Source of the DNA: Vulcanococcus limneticus LL
Lineage (GTDB): Bacteria > Cyanobacteriota > Cyanobacteriia > PCC-6307 > Cyanobiaceae
Length of the DNA: 64,000 nt
Reading direction: 5' to 3'
NCBI RefSeq assembly: GCF_002252705.1
Contig: NZ_NQLA01000003.1
Coordinates: forward strand, 1 to 64,000
In this document: in pieces, positions 1 through 10,999 of the stretch
Layout: each line of letters begins with the position of its first letter
How positions within the stretch are numbered: the first letter of the stretch is position 1
Made by a program: the position numbers and the translations under genes
The notes under the pieces: model-generated
What the model was told of the DNA's origin: nothing
Database searches by the model: none
Seen by the model: only the letters and a program-made list of their open reading frames with translations

Positions 1-328
1 CCAGCAGGGCCCGGTAGGCCGCCGGCGGCCCCGCCAGGTCCGCTTCCGGCAGCAGCAGCAGGGTGGCCTGGCGCCAGGCCCCCAGGGCCTCGGCCCAGCT
101 GCCGGCAGGCCCCAGCCAGGCGCCGGGATCGAGGGCCAGGGGCACCAGCCCGCCGGCCCCCTCCGCGTGGGCGGCCAGCACCGAAGCGGGATCGAGGGCG
201 GGATCCGCCACTGCGGCCTGCAGGGGGAGGGACAGGGCGGCGGCCATGGCGGCGGCGGCCGGGGGAGTCACCCCGCCGGGGGCCGTGAGCACCAGGGTCG
301 GGGCCCGGGGGCGGGGCGAAGGATTCAT
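1..328 (-). CDS. partial protein of unknown function (C-terminus outside window)
   Basis: An open frame starts at an ATG (bases 328-326) and runs off the left edge, giving 109 codons without a stop. The N-terminus is Pro/Arg-rich, followed by an Ala/Leu/Pro-rich stretch (TLVLTAPGGVTPPAAAAMAA). I see no P-loop or other motif that identifies a family. It is divergent from prs, with about 70 bases between the two starts. It uses GC-ending codons throughout like its neighbours, and its open frame reaches the edge, which makes it likely a real gene. The function is not recognised. Confidence 0.5.
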   Translation of the reverse strand, partial: MNPSPRPRAPTLVLTAPGGVTPPAAAAMAAALSLPLQAAVADPALDPASVLAAHAEGAGGLVPLALDPGAWLGPAGSWAEALGAWRQATLLLLPEADLAGPPAAYRALL

Positions 329-397
329 GGTTGTTTGCACTGCCTGGACCAGGCGGCTTCTACCATCGGGGCTCAAGAGATCACGCCAGCGCCCGCC

Positions 398-1393
398 GTG
401 ACCAGTTTTCTGACCGCTGAACGGGTCGAGCAGGCTGGCGTGGCCCACGACACTCGGCGATTGCGGCTGTTCAGCGGCACCGCCAACCCGGCCCTGGCCC
501 GTGAGATCGGCGCCTACCTGGGCGTGCCCGACGGCCCTCGGGTGATCAAGCGCTTCGCCGACGGCGAGCTCTACATCCAGATCCAGGAATCGATCCGCGG
601 CTGCGACGTGTTCCTGATCCAGCCCACCTGCGCTCCGGTGAACGATCACCTGATGGAGCTGCTGATCATGGTGGACGCCTGCAAGCGGGCCTCGGCCCGG
701 CAGATCACCGCCGTGATCCCCTACTACGGCTACGCCCGCGCCGACCGCAAGACGGCGGGCCGCGAGTCGATCACGGCCAAGCTGGTGGCCAACCTGCTGG
801 CCAAATCCGGCGTGGACCGGGTGCTGGCCATGGACCTGCACTCCGCCCAGATCCAGGGCTACTTCGACATCCCCTGCGACCACATCTACGGCTCGCCCGT
901 GCTGGTTGACTACCTGCGGACCCGCGACCTGGGCGAAGTGGTGGTGGTGTCGCCGGATGTGGGCGGCGTGGCCCGGGCCAGGGCCTTCGCCAAGCAGATG
1001 AACGATGCGCCCCTGGCGATCATCGACAAGCGCCGCTCCGGCCACAACGTGGCCGAGAGCCTCACGGTGATCGGTGACGTGGCCGGTAAGACGGCGATCC
1101 TGATCGACGACATGATCGACACCGGCGGCACCATCTGCGCCGGGGCCCGGCTGCTGCGCGAGCGCGGCGCCACCCGCGTGCTGGCCTGTGCCACCCACGC
1201 CGTGTTCTCACCGCCGGCGGTGGAGCGGCTCTCGGAGCCAGGGCTGTTCGAGGAGGTGATCGTGACCAACAGCATCCCGCTCAACGATCAGCGTTGCTTC
1301 CCCCAGCTGCAGGTGCTCTCGGTGGCCAACATGCTCGGCGAGGCGATCTGGCGCATCCACGAGGAGAGCTCGGTGAGCTCGATGTTCCGCTGA
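398..1393 (+). CDS. prs: ribose-phosphate pyrophosphokinase
   Basis: This enzyme makes PRPP from ribose 5-phosphate and ATP in the cytoplasm, feeding nucleotide, His and Trp synthesis. The protein has 331 aa, the usual family length. The start is a GTG giving VTSFLTAERV; the frame stays open upstream, but picocyanobacterial homologues begin MTSFLTA as I remember them. The class I PRPP-binding loop DDMIDTGGT lies near residue 236, and the catalytic-loop region around YYGYARADRKTAGRES is intact. The next gene on the same strand starts about 57 bases downstream. No strong Shine-Dalgarno sequence is visible, which leaves the start slightly uncertain. Confidence 0.95.
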   Translation: MTSFLTAERVEQAGVAHDTRRLRLFSGTANPALAREIGAYLGVPDGPRVIKRFADGELYIQIQESIRGCDVFLIQPTCAPVNDHLMELLIMVDACKRASARQITAVIPYYGYARADRKTAGRESITAKLVANLLAKSGVDRVLAMDLHSAQIQGYFDIPCDHIYGSPVLVDYLRTRDLGEVVVVSPDVGGVARARAFAKQMNDAPLAIIDKRRSGHNVAESLTVIGDVAGKTAILIDDMIDTGGTICAGARLLRERGATRVLACATHAVFSPPAVERLSEPGLFEEVIVTNSIPLNDQRCFPQLQVLSVANMLGEAIWRIHEESSVSSMFR

Positions 1394-1449
1394 ACTCCCC
1401 GCACCGATTGAGATCCGCCCATCGGCTGGCCGGGCCCCTGCCGCGGCGG

Positions 1450-2619
1450 GTGCGGCTGAAGCGCGCCCTACCGGCCCTGCTCACCGGGCTGCTCACCGCC
1501 GGCCTGCAACTGGTCGGAGCCCTGGAGGCCCGCTCAGCGCCGCTGCGGGTGGGCGTGTGGCTCACCAACAGCCCCAGCCCCCTCTATTACGAGCCCGCGC
1601 GCATTGATCGGGCCATGGCGGAGCTGGCCGAGGCGGGCTTCAACACCGTGTATCCCAACGTCTGGAGCCGGGGCGCCACCTTCCACCGCAGTCGCTGGGC
1701 GCCGATGGAGCCGACCCTGGCCGAGCGCAATCCCAACCTCGACCCGATCTGCCGGATCAGCAAGGCCGCCCGTCGCCGCGGGCTCAAGGTGATCCCCTGG
1801 TTCGAATACGGCCTGATGGAGCCTGCCGGGGCGGCGGTGGTGCGCAACAACCCCGAGTGGGTGCTGCAGAAGGCCGATGGCAGCAGCACCGTGACCCTGC
1901 ACGATCGCCCGATGGCGTGGCTGAACCCGGCCCACCCGGGGGTGCGCCAGCGCTTCATCGGCCTGATCAGCGAGATCGTGCAGCGCTGCGGCGTCGATGG
2001 CATCCAGCTCGACGACCACTTCGCCTGGCCGGTGGAACTGGGCTACGACCCCTACACCCGCGCCCTCTACCGCCAGGACACCGGCCGCGAGCCCCCCGCC
2101 AACACCACCGACCGGGCCTGGATGACCTGGCGGCGCCACCAGCTCACGGGCCTGCTGCGGGAGCTGCGCGAGACCCTCAAGGCCAAGGGCAATGGCAGCC
2201 CCTACGTGAGCCTCTCGCCCGGCCCCTTCCGCTTCGCCTACAACCACTGGCTGCAGGACTGGGAAATCTGGGCCCTTGGCGGCCTGATCGAGGAGCTGAT
2301 CGTGCAGAACTACGCCTATTCGGTTGCCGGCTATGCGAAGGACCTCAACCAGCCCGCCCTGGTCAAGGCCCGCAGCTGGGGCATCCCGGTGGAGATCGGC
2401 CTGCTGGCCGGCTTCGGGGGCCGCACCACGCCGATGCCGGTGTTGACCCAGAAGGCGCGGCTCGCCGCCGAGCGGGGCCACGGCGTGATCTATTTCTACT
2501 GGGAGGGGCTGTGGGGCCAGTTCGCCGGTCCGGAGGGGGGCGAGGCCCGGCGGGCCGGGTTCCGCCGGCTGCACGAGGCGAGCTTCCCGGACCCCTACCC
2601 GCGACGCGGTCGGCCCTGA
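1450..2619 (+). CDS. secreted glycoside hydrolase, GH10-like / DUF187 (YngK-type)
   Basis: The predicted protein has 389 aa and is probably an exported glycoside hydrolase with a TIM barrel. From the GTG at 1450 the product begins MRLKRALPALLTGLLTAG, a good signal peptide, with maturation near the Ala-rich stretch before APLRVGVW. An earlier TTG at 1408 is possible. The family signature is seen in FNTVYPNVWSRG, GLKVIPWFEYG and GIQLDDHF, where the paired Asp are candidate active-site residues. Proteins of this family are suspected of acting on cell-envelope polysaccharides, but the substrate is not known. The gene follows prs closely and may be cotranscribed with it. Confidence 0.75.
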   Translation: MRLKRALPALLTGLLTAGLQLVGALEARSAPLRVGVWLTNSPSPLYYEPARIDRAMAELAEAGFNTVYPNVWSRGATFHRSRWAPMEPTLAERNPNLDPICRISKAARRRGLKVIPWFEYGLMEPAGAAVVRNNPEWVLQKADGSSTVTLHDRPMAWLNPAHPGVRQRFIGLISEIVQRCGVDGIQLDDHFAWPVELGYDPYTRALYRQDTGREPPANTTDRAWMTWRRHQLTGLLRELRETLKAKGNGSPYVSLSPGPFRFAYNHWLQDWEIWALGGLIEELIVQNYAYSVAGYAKDLNQPALVKARSWGIPVEIGLLAGFGGRTTPMPVLTQKARLAAERGHGVIYFYWEGLWGQFAGPEGGEARRAGFRRLHEASFPDPYPRRGRP

Positions 2620-2658
2620 GGCCGCCGCCCCGCCAGGAGCGATCTCAGCCTGGCCGCC

Positions 2659-5400
2659 TCAGGCCTGGCCCAGGCACTGGCCCACCACCTCGGCGGTGTT
2701 GGCCGAGAGCGGGGCTGCCGCCAGCTGCTCCAGGGCCTCGCGCATGCGGGAGCCGCGATCGGGACCGTAGCTCTGCCAGCGGCTGAACACCTTGGCGAAG
2801 CGCGAGGCGGTGATCGGATTGCGCCCATCCACCAGGGCGATCTGCTCGGCCATGAAGCGATAGCCGCTGCCATCGGCGGCATGGAACACCGGCGCGTTGC
2901 CGGCCAGGCCACCGAGCACAGCCCGCAGCGAATTGGGGGCAGCCGGGTCGAAGCGGGGATGTTCCAGCAGGCCCCCCACCCGGGCCAGGCCATCGCCGAA
3001 GGGGGCCGAGGCCTCGAGGGCGAACCAGGCATCGAGGATCACGGGTCGCTCCTGCCAGCGCCCATAGAAGGCCGCCACGGCCTGGGCCCGCTCCGGAGTG
3101 TCGTGGCACTGCAGGGCCCGCAGGCCGGCGCGGGCCAGGGTCATCGAGGGGCCCACCACGGCCGCCGCGGCCTCGGCCCGCACCGCCGCGTCGCCGGCAG
3201 CGGCCCGCCAGGCCCAGATGGTGGCGGTGAGCAGGCGCTCGCCGTTGCCCTGGGGCCAGGCCAGACCCCACTGGGGCCGGCAGCGCGCCAGGGCCGCGGC
3301 CAGGGGCTGCTCCAGGGCCGCGCCGAAGCGGGCCTGCAGGGCCAGGAGGGCTGCGAACAGGGCCGGCGGATCCGGCTCGGCCTGGGCATCCTCCAACTCG
3401 GGCAGCCCCGGCAGGGCCAGCAGCAGGGCACGGTTGGCATCCCCGAGGGAGCCATCCGCCAGGATCCGCTCGAAGGCCGCGATCAGACCCTCCTCCAGCG
3501 CCTCGTCGGGCCGGCCGGCGGCCCGCTCCAGCACGGCCTGGCGCAGCAGGGTCTGGCCGGCATCCCAGCGGGCGAAGGGATCGGAATCCCAGGCCAGCAG
3601 ATGCAGCAGCTCGGCGCCGGAGCGCTCGACCTGCAGCCGCACCGGCGCCGAGAAGCCGCGCAGCAGCGACAGGGCCGGCGGGTGACTGTGGGGCTCCAGA
3701 CCCTCGAAGCGCAGGTGATGCTCGGGGCGGTCGATCACCAGCAGGCGGCTGGCCTGGCCCCAGCCGGGATCCAGGCTGGCGGCCGCCGCCTGGGCCGGGG
3801 ACTCACCGGCCAGGCGCAGCGGCAGGGGGGCGCCGCCCTGGTTCACCAGGCCCAGGGCCAGGGGGATCACCAGGGGCTGCTTGTGGGGCTGGCCCGGCGT
3901 GGGCGGGGTGCTCTGGCGGATCGTGAGCTCAAGAACGCCGGCCTGCCCATCCCAGCGCCGGTCCACCTCCAACAGGGGGGTGCCGGCCTGGACGTACCAG
4001 CGGCGGAACTGGGCAAAGTCGAAGCGGGGGCGGGAGGCCACGACCCGGGTCTCGCCGACCTGCGCGTCCGCCGTTCGCCCTTCGGCGGCCCAGGCCTCGG
4101 TGGCGGCATCCTCCATGGCCTGCACGAAGTCGGCGCAGGTGGCGGCGGTGCCGTCGTGGCGCTGCACGTAGAGAGCCATGCCGCGCTGGAACGTGACCTC
4201 CCCCAGCAGGGTATGCAGGCAACGGATCACCTCCGCGCCCTTCTCGTAGATCGTGGTGGTGTAGAAGTTGTCGATCGCCTGGTAGTGATCCGGCTGGATC
4301 GGATGGGCGGTGGGTCCGGCATCTTCGCGGAACTGGGTGTTGCGCAGCAACGAAACATCCTCGATCCGCTTCACCGCCGGTGAATGCAGATCGGCCGTGA
4401 AGCTGGCGTCACGGAACACGGTGAGGCCCTCCTTGAGGGAGAGCTGAAACCAGTCGCGGCAGGTGATGCGGTTGCCGGTCCAGTTGTGGAAATACTCGTG
4501 GGCGATCACGCTCTCGATCCGCTCAAGCTCGCCATCGGTGGCGGTGGCGGCATCGGCGAGCACCAGCTTGGAGTTAAAGATGTTGAGGCTCTTGTTCTCC
4601 ATCGCGCCCATGTTGAAATGGCGCACCGCCACGATGTTGAACTCATCGAGGTCGTACTCGAGGCCATACACACGCTCATCCCAGGCCATCGAGCGCTTCA
4701 GGGAGGCCATGGCGTGGGCCGTGTAGGGCAGATCCCCGGGCTCCACGTGGATGCGCAGGGCCACTTGGCGGCCGCTGGCGGTGGTGAATCGGTCCGTGGC
4801 CTCCTCCAGCCGGCCGGCCACCAGGGCAAACAGGTAAGAGGGCTTGGGGAAGGGGTCGTCCCAGACGGCGAAGTGGCGACTGGGATCACCCGCCAGTGGT
4901 CCGGCTTCGATGCAGTTGCCGTTGGAGAGCAGTACTGGACAGCTCTCCCGGTCTGCCTCGATCCGCACCCGGAAGCGGCTGAGCAGATCGGGGCGGTCGG
5001 GGTGGAAGGTGATGCGGCGGAAACCCTCGGCCTCGCACTGACTGGTGAACATCCCACCGCTCACGTAGAGCCCCTCGAGGCTCGTGTTGGTCTCGGGGTG
5101 GATGCGCACCCGGCTCTCCAGCCGGAAGGGGTGCCGGGGCGGATCGAGCAGCAGCAGCCTGCCGGGCTCGAGGCGGTAGGCCGCCGCCGCCAGGGGTTCC
5201 CCGTCGCAGCGCAGCTCCAGCAGCTCCAGCTCCTCGCCGCGCAACTCAAGCGGTTCGGCGTCCCCGGCCGCCGCCGGATTGGGGGTGAAGGCCAGGGTGG
5301 CCTCCACCAGCGTGTGGTCCGCGAACAGCTGGAACCGCAGGTCGGTGCGTTCCAGCAGGAACGGCGCCGGGCGGTAATCGGCAAGGCGGACGGTGCTCAT
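2659..5400 (-). CDS. pepN: aminopeptidase N (M1 zinc metallopeptidase)
   Basis: PepN removes N-terminal residues from peptides in the cytoplasm as part of protein turnover. The protein has 913 aa, slightly longer than the roughly 870 aa typical of bacterial PepN. The exopeptidase motif GAMEN is near residue 261. The zinc site HEYFHNW is near residue 300, with the third ligand Glu in LKEGLTVF about 20 residues later. The ATG start gives MSTVRLADYRPAPFLLERTD. The long C-terminal helical domain is complete. The gene is convergent with the GH10-like gene, 39 bases away. Confidence 0.93.
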   Translation of the reverse strand: MSTVRLADYRPAPFLLERTDLRFQLFADHTLVEATLAFTPNPAAAGDAEPLELRGEELELLELRCDGEPLAAAAYRLEPGRLLLLDPPRHPFRLESRVRIHPETNTSLEGLYVSGGMFTSQCEAEGFRRITFHPDRPDLLSRFRVRIEADRESCPVLLSNGNCIEAGPLAGDPSRHFAVWDDPFPKPSYLFALVAGRLEEATDRFTTASGRQVALRIHVEPGDLPYTAHAMASLKRSMAWDERVYGLEYDLDEFNIVAVRHFNMGAMENKSLNIFNSKLVLADAATATDGELERIESVIAHEYFHNWTGNRITCRDWFQLSLKEGLTVFRDASFTADLHSPAVKRIEDVSLLRNTQFREDAGPTAHPIQPDHYQAIDNFYTTTIYEKGAEVIRCLHTLLGEVTFQRGMALYVQRHDGTAATCADFVQAMEDAATEAWAAEGRTADAQVGETRVVASRPRFDFAQFRRWYVQAGTPLLEVDRRWDGQAGVLELTIRQSTPPTPGQPHKQPLVIPLALGLVNQGGAPLPLRLAGESPAQAAAASLDPGWGQASRLLVIDRPEHHLRFEGLEPHSHPPALSLLRGFSAPVRLQVERSGAELLHLLAWDSDPFARWDAGQTLLRQAVLERAAGRPDEALEEGLIAAFERILADGSLGDANRALLLALPGLPELEDAQAEPDPPALFAALLALQARFGAALEQPLAAALARCRPQWGLAWPQGNGERLLTATIWAWRAAAGDAAVRAEAAAAVVGPSMTLARAGLRALQCHDTPERAQAVAAFYGRWQERPVILDAWFALEASAPFGDGLARVGGLLEHPRFDPAAPNSLRAVLGGLAGNAPVFHAADGSGYRFMAEQIALVDGRNPITASRFAKVFSRWQSYGPDRGSRMREALEQLAAAPLSANTAEVVGQCLGQA

Positions 5401-5427
5401 CGGGCGGGACTCAGGGGGCAGGAGGGA

Positions 5428-5889
5428 TCACCAGGGCACAGGACCGCGGCCGGCGGAGACGTTGCAGCCCACCTGGGTCCCCAGCAGGGCGCCGAGGGGC
5501 ACGGCCCAGGCCCGCCCATCCTGGCGGGACATGGCGTAGCCGAGGCCGCCACCGACGATGCCACCCACCAGGCGGCCGGTCTGGCAGCGCTGGGCGATCT
5601 GCTCGGCGGTGAGCAGGGGGGTGGGGGCGCCGTAGGGCACGGCCGAGACCGGGGGCAGGGGCTGGACGCCGTCGCTGTAGGTATCGCCATAGGCCCAGGG
5701 GTTCTGGGGGCGGGCGTAGGGGTCCACGCCGACCGGCCGGGGTGCCGGAGCCCAGCCGTAGCGATCGCCCCAGGCCAGGGCGGGCAGGGGCACGAGGGTG
5801 GCCGCAGCGGCCAGGGCCGCGCCGCCGGCACTGGCCAGGGCCAGCAGGGCACGGCGCGGGGAGCGGAGCAGGGAGTTGGCGGTGGCCAT
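5428..5889 (-). CDS. exported glycine-zipper protein
   Basis: A 153-aa predicted envelope protein. The ATG at 5889 was chosen because it places a twin-basic signal sequence (LLRSPRRALLALASAGGAAL) at the N-terminus; an upstream start would bury it. The mature part is Pro/Tyr-rich, then carries a Gly-zipper stretch (RLVGGIVGGGLGYAMSRQDG) resembling the 17-kDa surface antigen / glycine-zipper 2TM family, and ends after a lone Cys. It lies just upstream of pepN in the same direction. The exact function is not known. Confidence 0.65.
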   Translation of the reverse strand: MATANSLLRSPRRALLALASAGGAALAAAATLVPLPALAWGDRYGWAPAPRPVGVDPYARPQNPWAYGDTYSDGVQPLPPVSAVPYGAPTPLLTAEQIAQRCQTGRLVGGIVGGGLGYAMSRQDGRAWAVPLGALLGTQVGCNVSAGRGPVPW

Positions 5890-6051
5890 GGCGGTGGAGG
5901 GTGTGAGGACATCCCCCGAAGGGGCTGACCACAGCAAAGCCAGCAGCTGCAACCGAATCCCAACTGGCCCGGGCCCCAGATGCGACCAACTGCAACAGGG
6001 CCCTCAGCCGGGCGCTCCGGATCCCGAAGCCCCAGGGCTGCGGGGGCCGGC

Positions 6052-6591
6052 TCAGGGGGCCTTGGTGGGAGCTTTGAGCACGTCCTGGGCCTTCTGCAAC
6101 ACGTCGGCGGGCACCTCCTTGGGGCAGACCTCCACGGCCCCGAGCACGGCGGAGTTGATCGAGCCCTTGCGCAGCTCATCCATGCTCAGGGCCTTCGTGC
6201 CCACCTGCTGGATCACGCCCCCATGCTGGCCCTGGATCACCTGGGCGATGGTCTCACCGGCAATGGCCACCGCCTTGCCGAACTCCACCCCACCAGAGCG
6301 GGCGATGCAGACGTTCAGGGCGGCGATGCGCGTGTAGAGGCCCATGTCTTCCTCACTGGCGCCGGCGCCGGCCTGGGCCGGCCGTGCCGTGGGGCGGGAC
6401 GGGGCGGGGCGGGCCGTGGCGGGCCGTGCCGAGGCCGGGGCCGTCAAGGGGGCAGCGGATGGGGCCGGCGCAGAGGTGGCCGGCGCCGCTGGGGCCGCCG
6501 CGGGCAGCAGCAGCACCAGGGGAAGCAGCAGGGCGGCCGGCCTCAGCCAGCGCCTGCGGCTGAACGGGAGGCCCACGCAGATCGAGAACAC
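6052..6591 (-). CDS. conserved secreted protein of unknown function
   Basis: A 179-aa product from a GTG at 6591 (a second GTG at 6576 is possible); no ATG gives a sensible start. A basic N-terminus (SRRRWLRPAALLLPLVLLL) is a signal peptide, followed by a low-complexity Ala/Pro/Arg linker. A conserved-looking C-terminal domain begins at EEDMGLYTRIAALNVC and contains two cysteines about 70 residues apart that could form a disulfide. I recall similar picocyanobacterial proteins being labelled as possible cAMP phosphodiesterases, but I see no catalytic motif supporting that name. Confidence 0.6.
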   Translation of the reverse strand: MFSICVGLPFSRRRWLRPAALLLPLVLLLPAAAPAAPATSAPAPSAAPLTAPASARPATARPAPSRPTARPAQAGAGASEEDMGLYTRIAALNVCIARSGGVEFGKAVAIAGETIAQVIQGQHGGVIQQVGTKALSMDELRKGSINSAVLGAVEVCPKEVPADVLQKAQDVLKAPTKAP

Positions 6592-6686
6592 ACGGATCGT
6601 GCAGCAGTGCCAATCCTGCAGCAGCCACTCCTGGAGCAACCGCGCCTGCAGGAGCCGATGCGGAGACCCGCAGGCCTGGAGGCCAG

Positions 6687-7274
6687 TCAGGAGGGGGGGA
6701 TCGGGACGCCGGCGCCCTCGACACGGATCTCGTGATGGGTCTCCACCAGCTCCAGGTTGCCCTCGCGCCAGGAGTAGATCGAGCGGGCGCGGTAGCGGTC
6801 CTGGTCCACCAGGCGGATGTGCTCGAGGATGTCCCATTCCAGGTAGTGGGATTCGAACACCATCTCGTGTTCATCCACCTGGCGGATCTGGCTGTGGGAG
6901 GGCGTGCCGCAGAGGTAGCTCCGGCTGCGGCGCAGCTGGTGCCCGCACAGGGACGCCTCCATCGTGCCGTCGCGCACGTAGCGGGGTTTGCGCTCGAAGA
7001 AGTCGAATTCCTGCTCAGGCCACCAGGTGAAGCGGTAGTCGTATTCGCCCTGGAGCGACTCGCTAAAGGTCTCCACCCGCAGCAGCATGTCGACCCGCAG
7101 CACCTCGTCGTCGGCGAAGAAATACTGGCGGCGGGAGCGCCACAGCCCCAGGTTGCGGTTGAACCATCGCCGCAGGTTGCTGTCCAGACGGATCCGGCTG
7201 GTGGGATCGGCCGAGGCGTTGGCCACTGGCGGCACCCGGATCGCCAGCGGATGGGGATGGAGCATGGGGCGCAT
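6687..7274 (-). CDS. conserved cyanobacterial protein, possible lipocalin/CpeS-like fold
   Basis: A 195-aa protein rich in aromatic and charged residues, with alternating strand-like segments ([56 protein letters not shown]). The look is of a beta barrel of the CpcS/CpeS phycobiliprotein-lyase type, but I do not see the classic CpeS signature, so that assignment is only an inference. An ATG three codons in (7265) is an alternative start. It is divergent from sasA. There is no signal peptide, so it should be cytoplasmic. Confidence 0.6.
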   Translation of the reverse strand: MRPMLHPHPLAIRVPPVANASADPTSRIRLDSNLRRWFNRNLGLWRSRRQYFFADDEVLRVDMLLRVETFSESLQGEYDYRFTWWPEQEFDFFERKPRYVRDGTMEASLCGHQLRRSRSYLCGTPSHSQIRQVDEHEMVFESHYLEWDILEHIRLVDQDRYRARSIYSWREGNLELVETHHEIRVEGAGVPIPPS

Positions 7275-7446
7275 CCCAGGGACGACCGGTCAAACTCGTC
7301 ATAGCCCCATGGGCCAGGCCCGCCCGAAAACCATAGGCTGGCTTCGTATTTCCAGTCCGCGCGCCTCGGTGTCCGCTGCAGGGGAGTTCCCCATCCCCGA
7401 CCCCTCCCTCTCCATTGCCCCCGATGCGTCCGGGCCGCCGCGGCCC

Positions 7447-8628
7447 ATGGGCGCCGTTCAGGAGCCGATCGCGCCGGATCCTGCCCTGGAGGACGTAAGG
7501 CGCCACAAGGCCAGCCTGCGCGATGGCGCCGAGCAGCAACTCCGCAGCCTGCGGCTACTGCTGCTGGCCTCCCCCCACCAGCAGGCCACCGCTGACCTGC
7601 GCCAGCTGGTGGCGCTGCTGGAGGGCGAGAACTTCGGCTTCGAGGTGAAGCTGGAGGTGGTGGACCCGGCCCAGCAGCCCGAACTGCTGGAGCTGCACCG
7701 GCTGGTGGCGACGCCGGCCCTGGTGAAGCTGGAGCCGGCCCCCAGGCAGGTGTTCGCCGGCAGCACCGTGACCCAGCAGCTGCGCAGCTGGCTGCCCCGC
7801 TGGCAGCAGCTGGATGTGGTGAGCGGCCTGGGGCTGAGCCTGCGCCCGCCGGAGCCGGACGGCAGCCGCAGCCCCCGGGAACTGCAGCTGGAGGACCAGC
7901 TGCTGGTGCTGCGCCAGGAGAACGAGACCCTGATCGAGCGGGTGAGGGTGCAGGAGCGACTGCTGCGAATGGTGGCCCACGAGCTGCGCACGCCGCTCAC
8001 CGCCGCCAAGCTCGCCCTGCAGAGCCGCAACCTGGGCCAGATCGACCAGGAGCGCTGCTACGACGTGCTCAACCGGCGGCTCGACGACATCGAGCAGCTC
8101 TCCAAGGACCTGCTGGAGGTGGGCACCACCCGCTGGGAGGCCCTGTTCAATCCCCAGCGCCTGGCCCTGGGGCCGGTGGCGGCCGAGGCGATCCTCGAAC
8201 TGGAGAAGCTGTGGGTGGGCCGCGGGCTGGGACTGGTCACCGACATCCCCACGGACCTGCCGGACGTCTATGCCGACCAGCGGCGCATGCGCCAGGTGCT
8301 GCTCAACCTGCTGGAGAACGCCTTCAAGTACACCCCCGACGGCGGCAGCGTCAGCCTGACGATCCTGCACCGCACCAGCCAGTGGTTGCAGGTGAGCGTC
8401 TGCGACTCGGGCCCCGGCATCCCCCGCAGCGAGCAGGACCGGATCTTCCAGGAGCGGGTGCGCCTGCCCCAGACCTCCCAGACCACCTCCGGTTTCGGCG
8501 TGGGCCTGTCGGTATGCCGGCGCATCACCGAGGTGCACGGCGGCCGCATCTGGGTGGTGTCGGATCCCGGGGAGGGGGCCTGCTTCCACTTCACCGTGCC
8601 CGTCTGGGACGACCAGGGCATCAGCTGA
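7447..8628 (+). CDS. sasA: circadian adaptive-response sensor histidine kinase SasA
   Basis: SasA binds KaiC through its KaiB-like domain and passes clock phase to RpaA by phosphotransfer. The 393-aa product from ATG 7447 matches the length of characterised SasA proteins (387 aa in Synechococcus elongatus). An in-frame GTG at 7369 would add 26 residues. Domains in order: a thioredoxin/KaiB-like sensor (about residues 25-105), a coiled coil, a HisKA domain with phospho-acceptor His near 178 in [15 protein letters not shown], and a HATPase with [21 protein letters not shown] and GFGVGLSVC. No kai genes are present in the window. Confidence 0.92.
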   Translation: MGAVQEPIAPDPALEDVRRHKASLRDGAEQQLRSLRLLLLASPHQQATADLRQLVALLEGENFGFEVKLEVVDPAQQPELLELHRLVATPALVKLEPAPRQVFAGSTVTQQLRSWLPRWQQLDVVSGLGLSLRPPEPDGSRSPRELQLEDQLLVLRQENETLIERVRVQERLLRMVAHELRTPLTAAKLALQSRNLGQIDQERCYDVLNRRLDDIEQLSKDLLEVGTTRWEALFNPQRLALGPVAAEAILELEKLWVGRGLGLVTDIPTDLPDVYADQRRMRQVLLNLLENAFKYTPDGGSVSLTILHRTSQWLQVSVCDSGPGIPRSEQDRIFQERVRLPQTSQTTSGFGVGLSVCRRITEVHGGRIWVVSDPGEGACFHFTVPVWDDQGIS

Positions 8629-8808
8629 GGCCCATGGGTCTGGCCAGGCGGCCGGTGCGGCTGGCCAGGGCCTGGCCTGCCGTTCCTTGACGAAGGGGAC
8701 CTCCGCCCCGTAACTTCATTCCATCGGTGGCGGACCGGCCAAAAGCCAGGCGAGCCAAGGGAAGTCAACCCGCTATCTGCGGTGAAACACTGACCAGACC
8801 GAGTCCTA

Positions 8809-8881
8809 GCCCCCATCGTCTAGAGGCCTAGGACACCTCCCTTTCACGGAGGCGACAGGGGTTCGAATCCCCTTGGGGGTA
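8809..8881 (+). tRNA. tRNA-Glu (anticodon UUC)
   Basis: The 73-nt cloverleaf has an acceptor stem GCCCCCA/TGGGGGT closing with a G.U pair as usual for tRNA-Glu, then discriminator A. The anticodon loop is CTTTCAC and the T arm is GGGG-TTCGAAT-CCCC. CCA is not encoded. In cyanobacteria charged tRNA-Glu also feeds tetrapyrrole synthesis through glutamyl-tRNA reductase. A strong terminator follows 10 bases later. The only nearby -35-like hexamer is TTGACG at 8687-8692, with no convincing -10. Confidence 0.97.
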
Positions 8882-8890
8882 TATCAAATC

Positions 8891-8916
8891 AAAGCGGCTC
8901 CTTGAGCCGCTTTTTT
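8891..8916 (+). terminator. Rho-independent terminator after tRNA-Glu
   Basis: The hairpin AAAGCGGCTC-CTT-GAGCCGCTTT has a stem of up to 10 bp with a 3-nt loop and continues directly into a run of T. It is the clearest intrinsic terminator in the window and ends the tRNA transcript. Confidence 0.92.
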
Positions 8917-8989
8917 ACTAGCTGATTCCCTCTCAAGCCTGATCTCTCCTCGGCCAGCCGGTGGGGCGAGGAGAGGGGCCGGGGCGGGC

Positions 8990-10831
<1,842 letters not shown>

Positions 10832-10861
10832 ACGGCAACCGGCTCCAGCAACCGCTTCTCC

Positions 10862-10886
10862 AGGCCCGCCACCGGCGGGCCTTTTT
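10862..10886 (+). terminator. Rho-independent terminator after petH
   Basis: GGCCCGCC-ACC-GGCGGGCC is an 8-bp perfect GC stem with a 3-nt loop, followed by TTTTT, 30 bases past the petH stop. It separates petH from zwf. Confidence 0.92.
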
Positions 10887-10999
10887 GCTGCGCCCCAGGC
10901 CCCGCGTTTGGCCAAACCCTCACAAAGGCGCCGCGTTGGTCACCACGGCTGGAGGCGCGCCGCTTTTGTGGGTAGACCAGAAGCACTGCCGCACTCCCC

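Noticed and set aside
2881-4383. Long plus-strand frame of 500 codons opposite pepN
   Set aside because: It is antisense to a clear M1 peptidase and is Gly/Gln/Arg/His-rich, the usual composition of a GC-rich shadow frame.
8687-8716. TTGACG followed by TAACTT as a tRNA-Glu promoter
   Set aside because: The -10 matches only three of six bases and lies about 95 bases from the tRNA, so it is not called as a feature.
10921-10970. Imperfect inverted repeat CACAAAGGCG ... CGCTTTTGTG upstream of zwf
   Set aside because: The arms do not pair without gaps, and the centre is long; chance in GC-rich sequence is likely.
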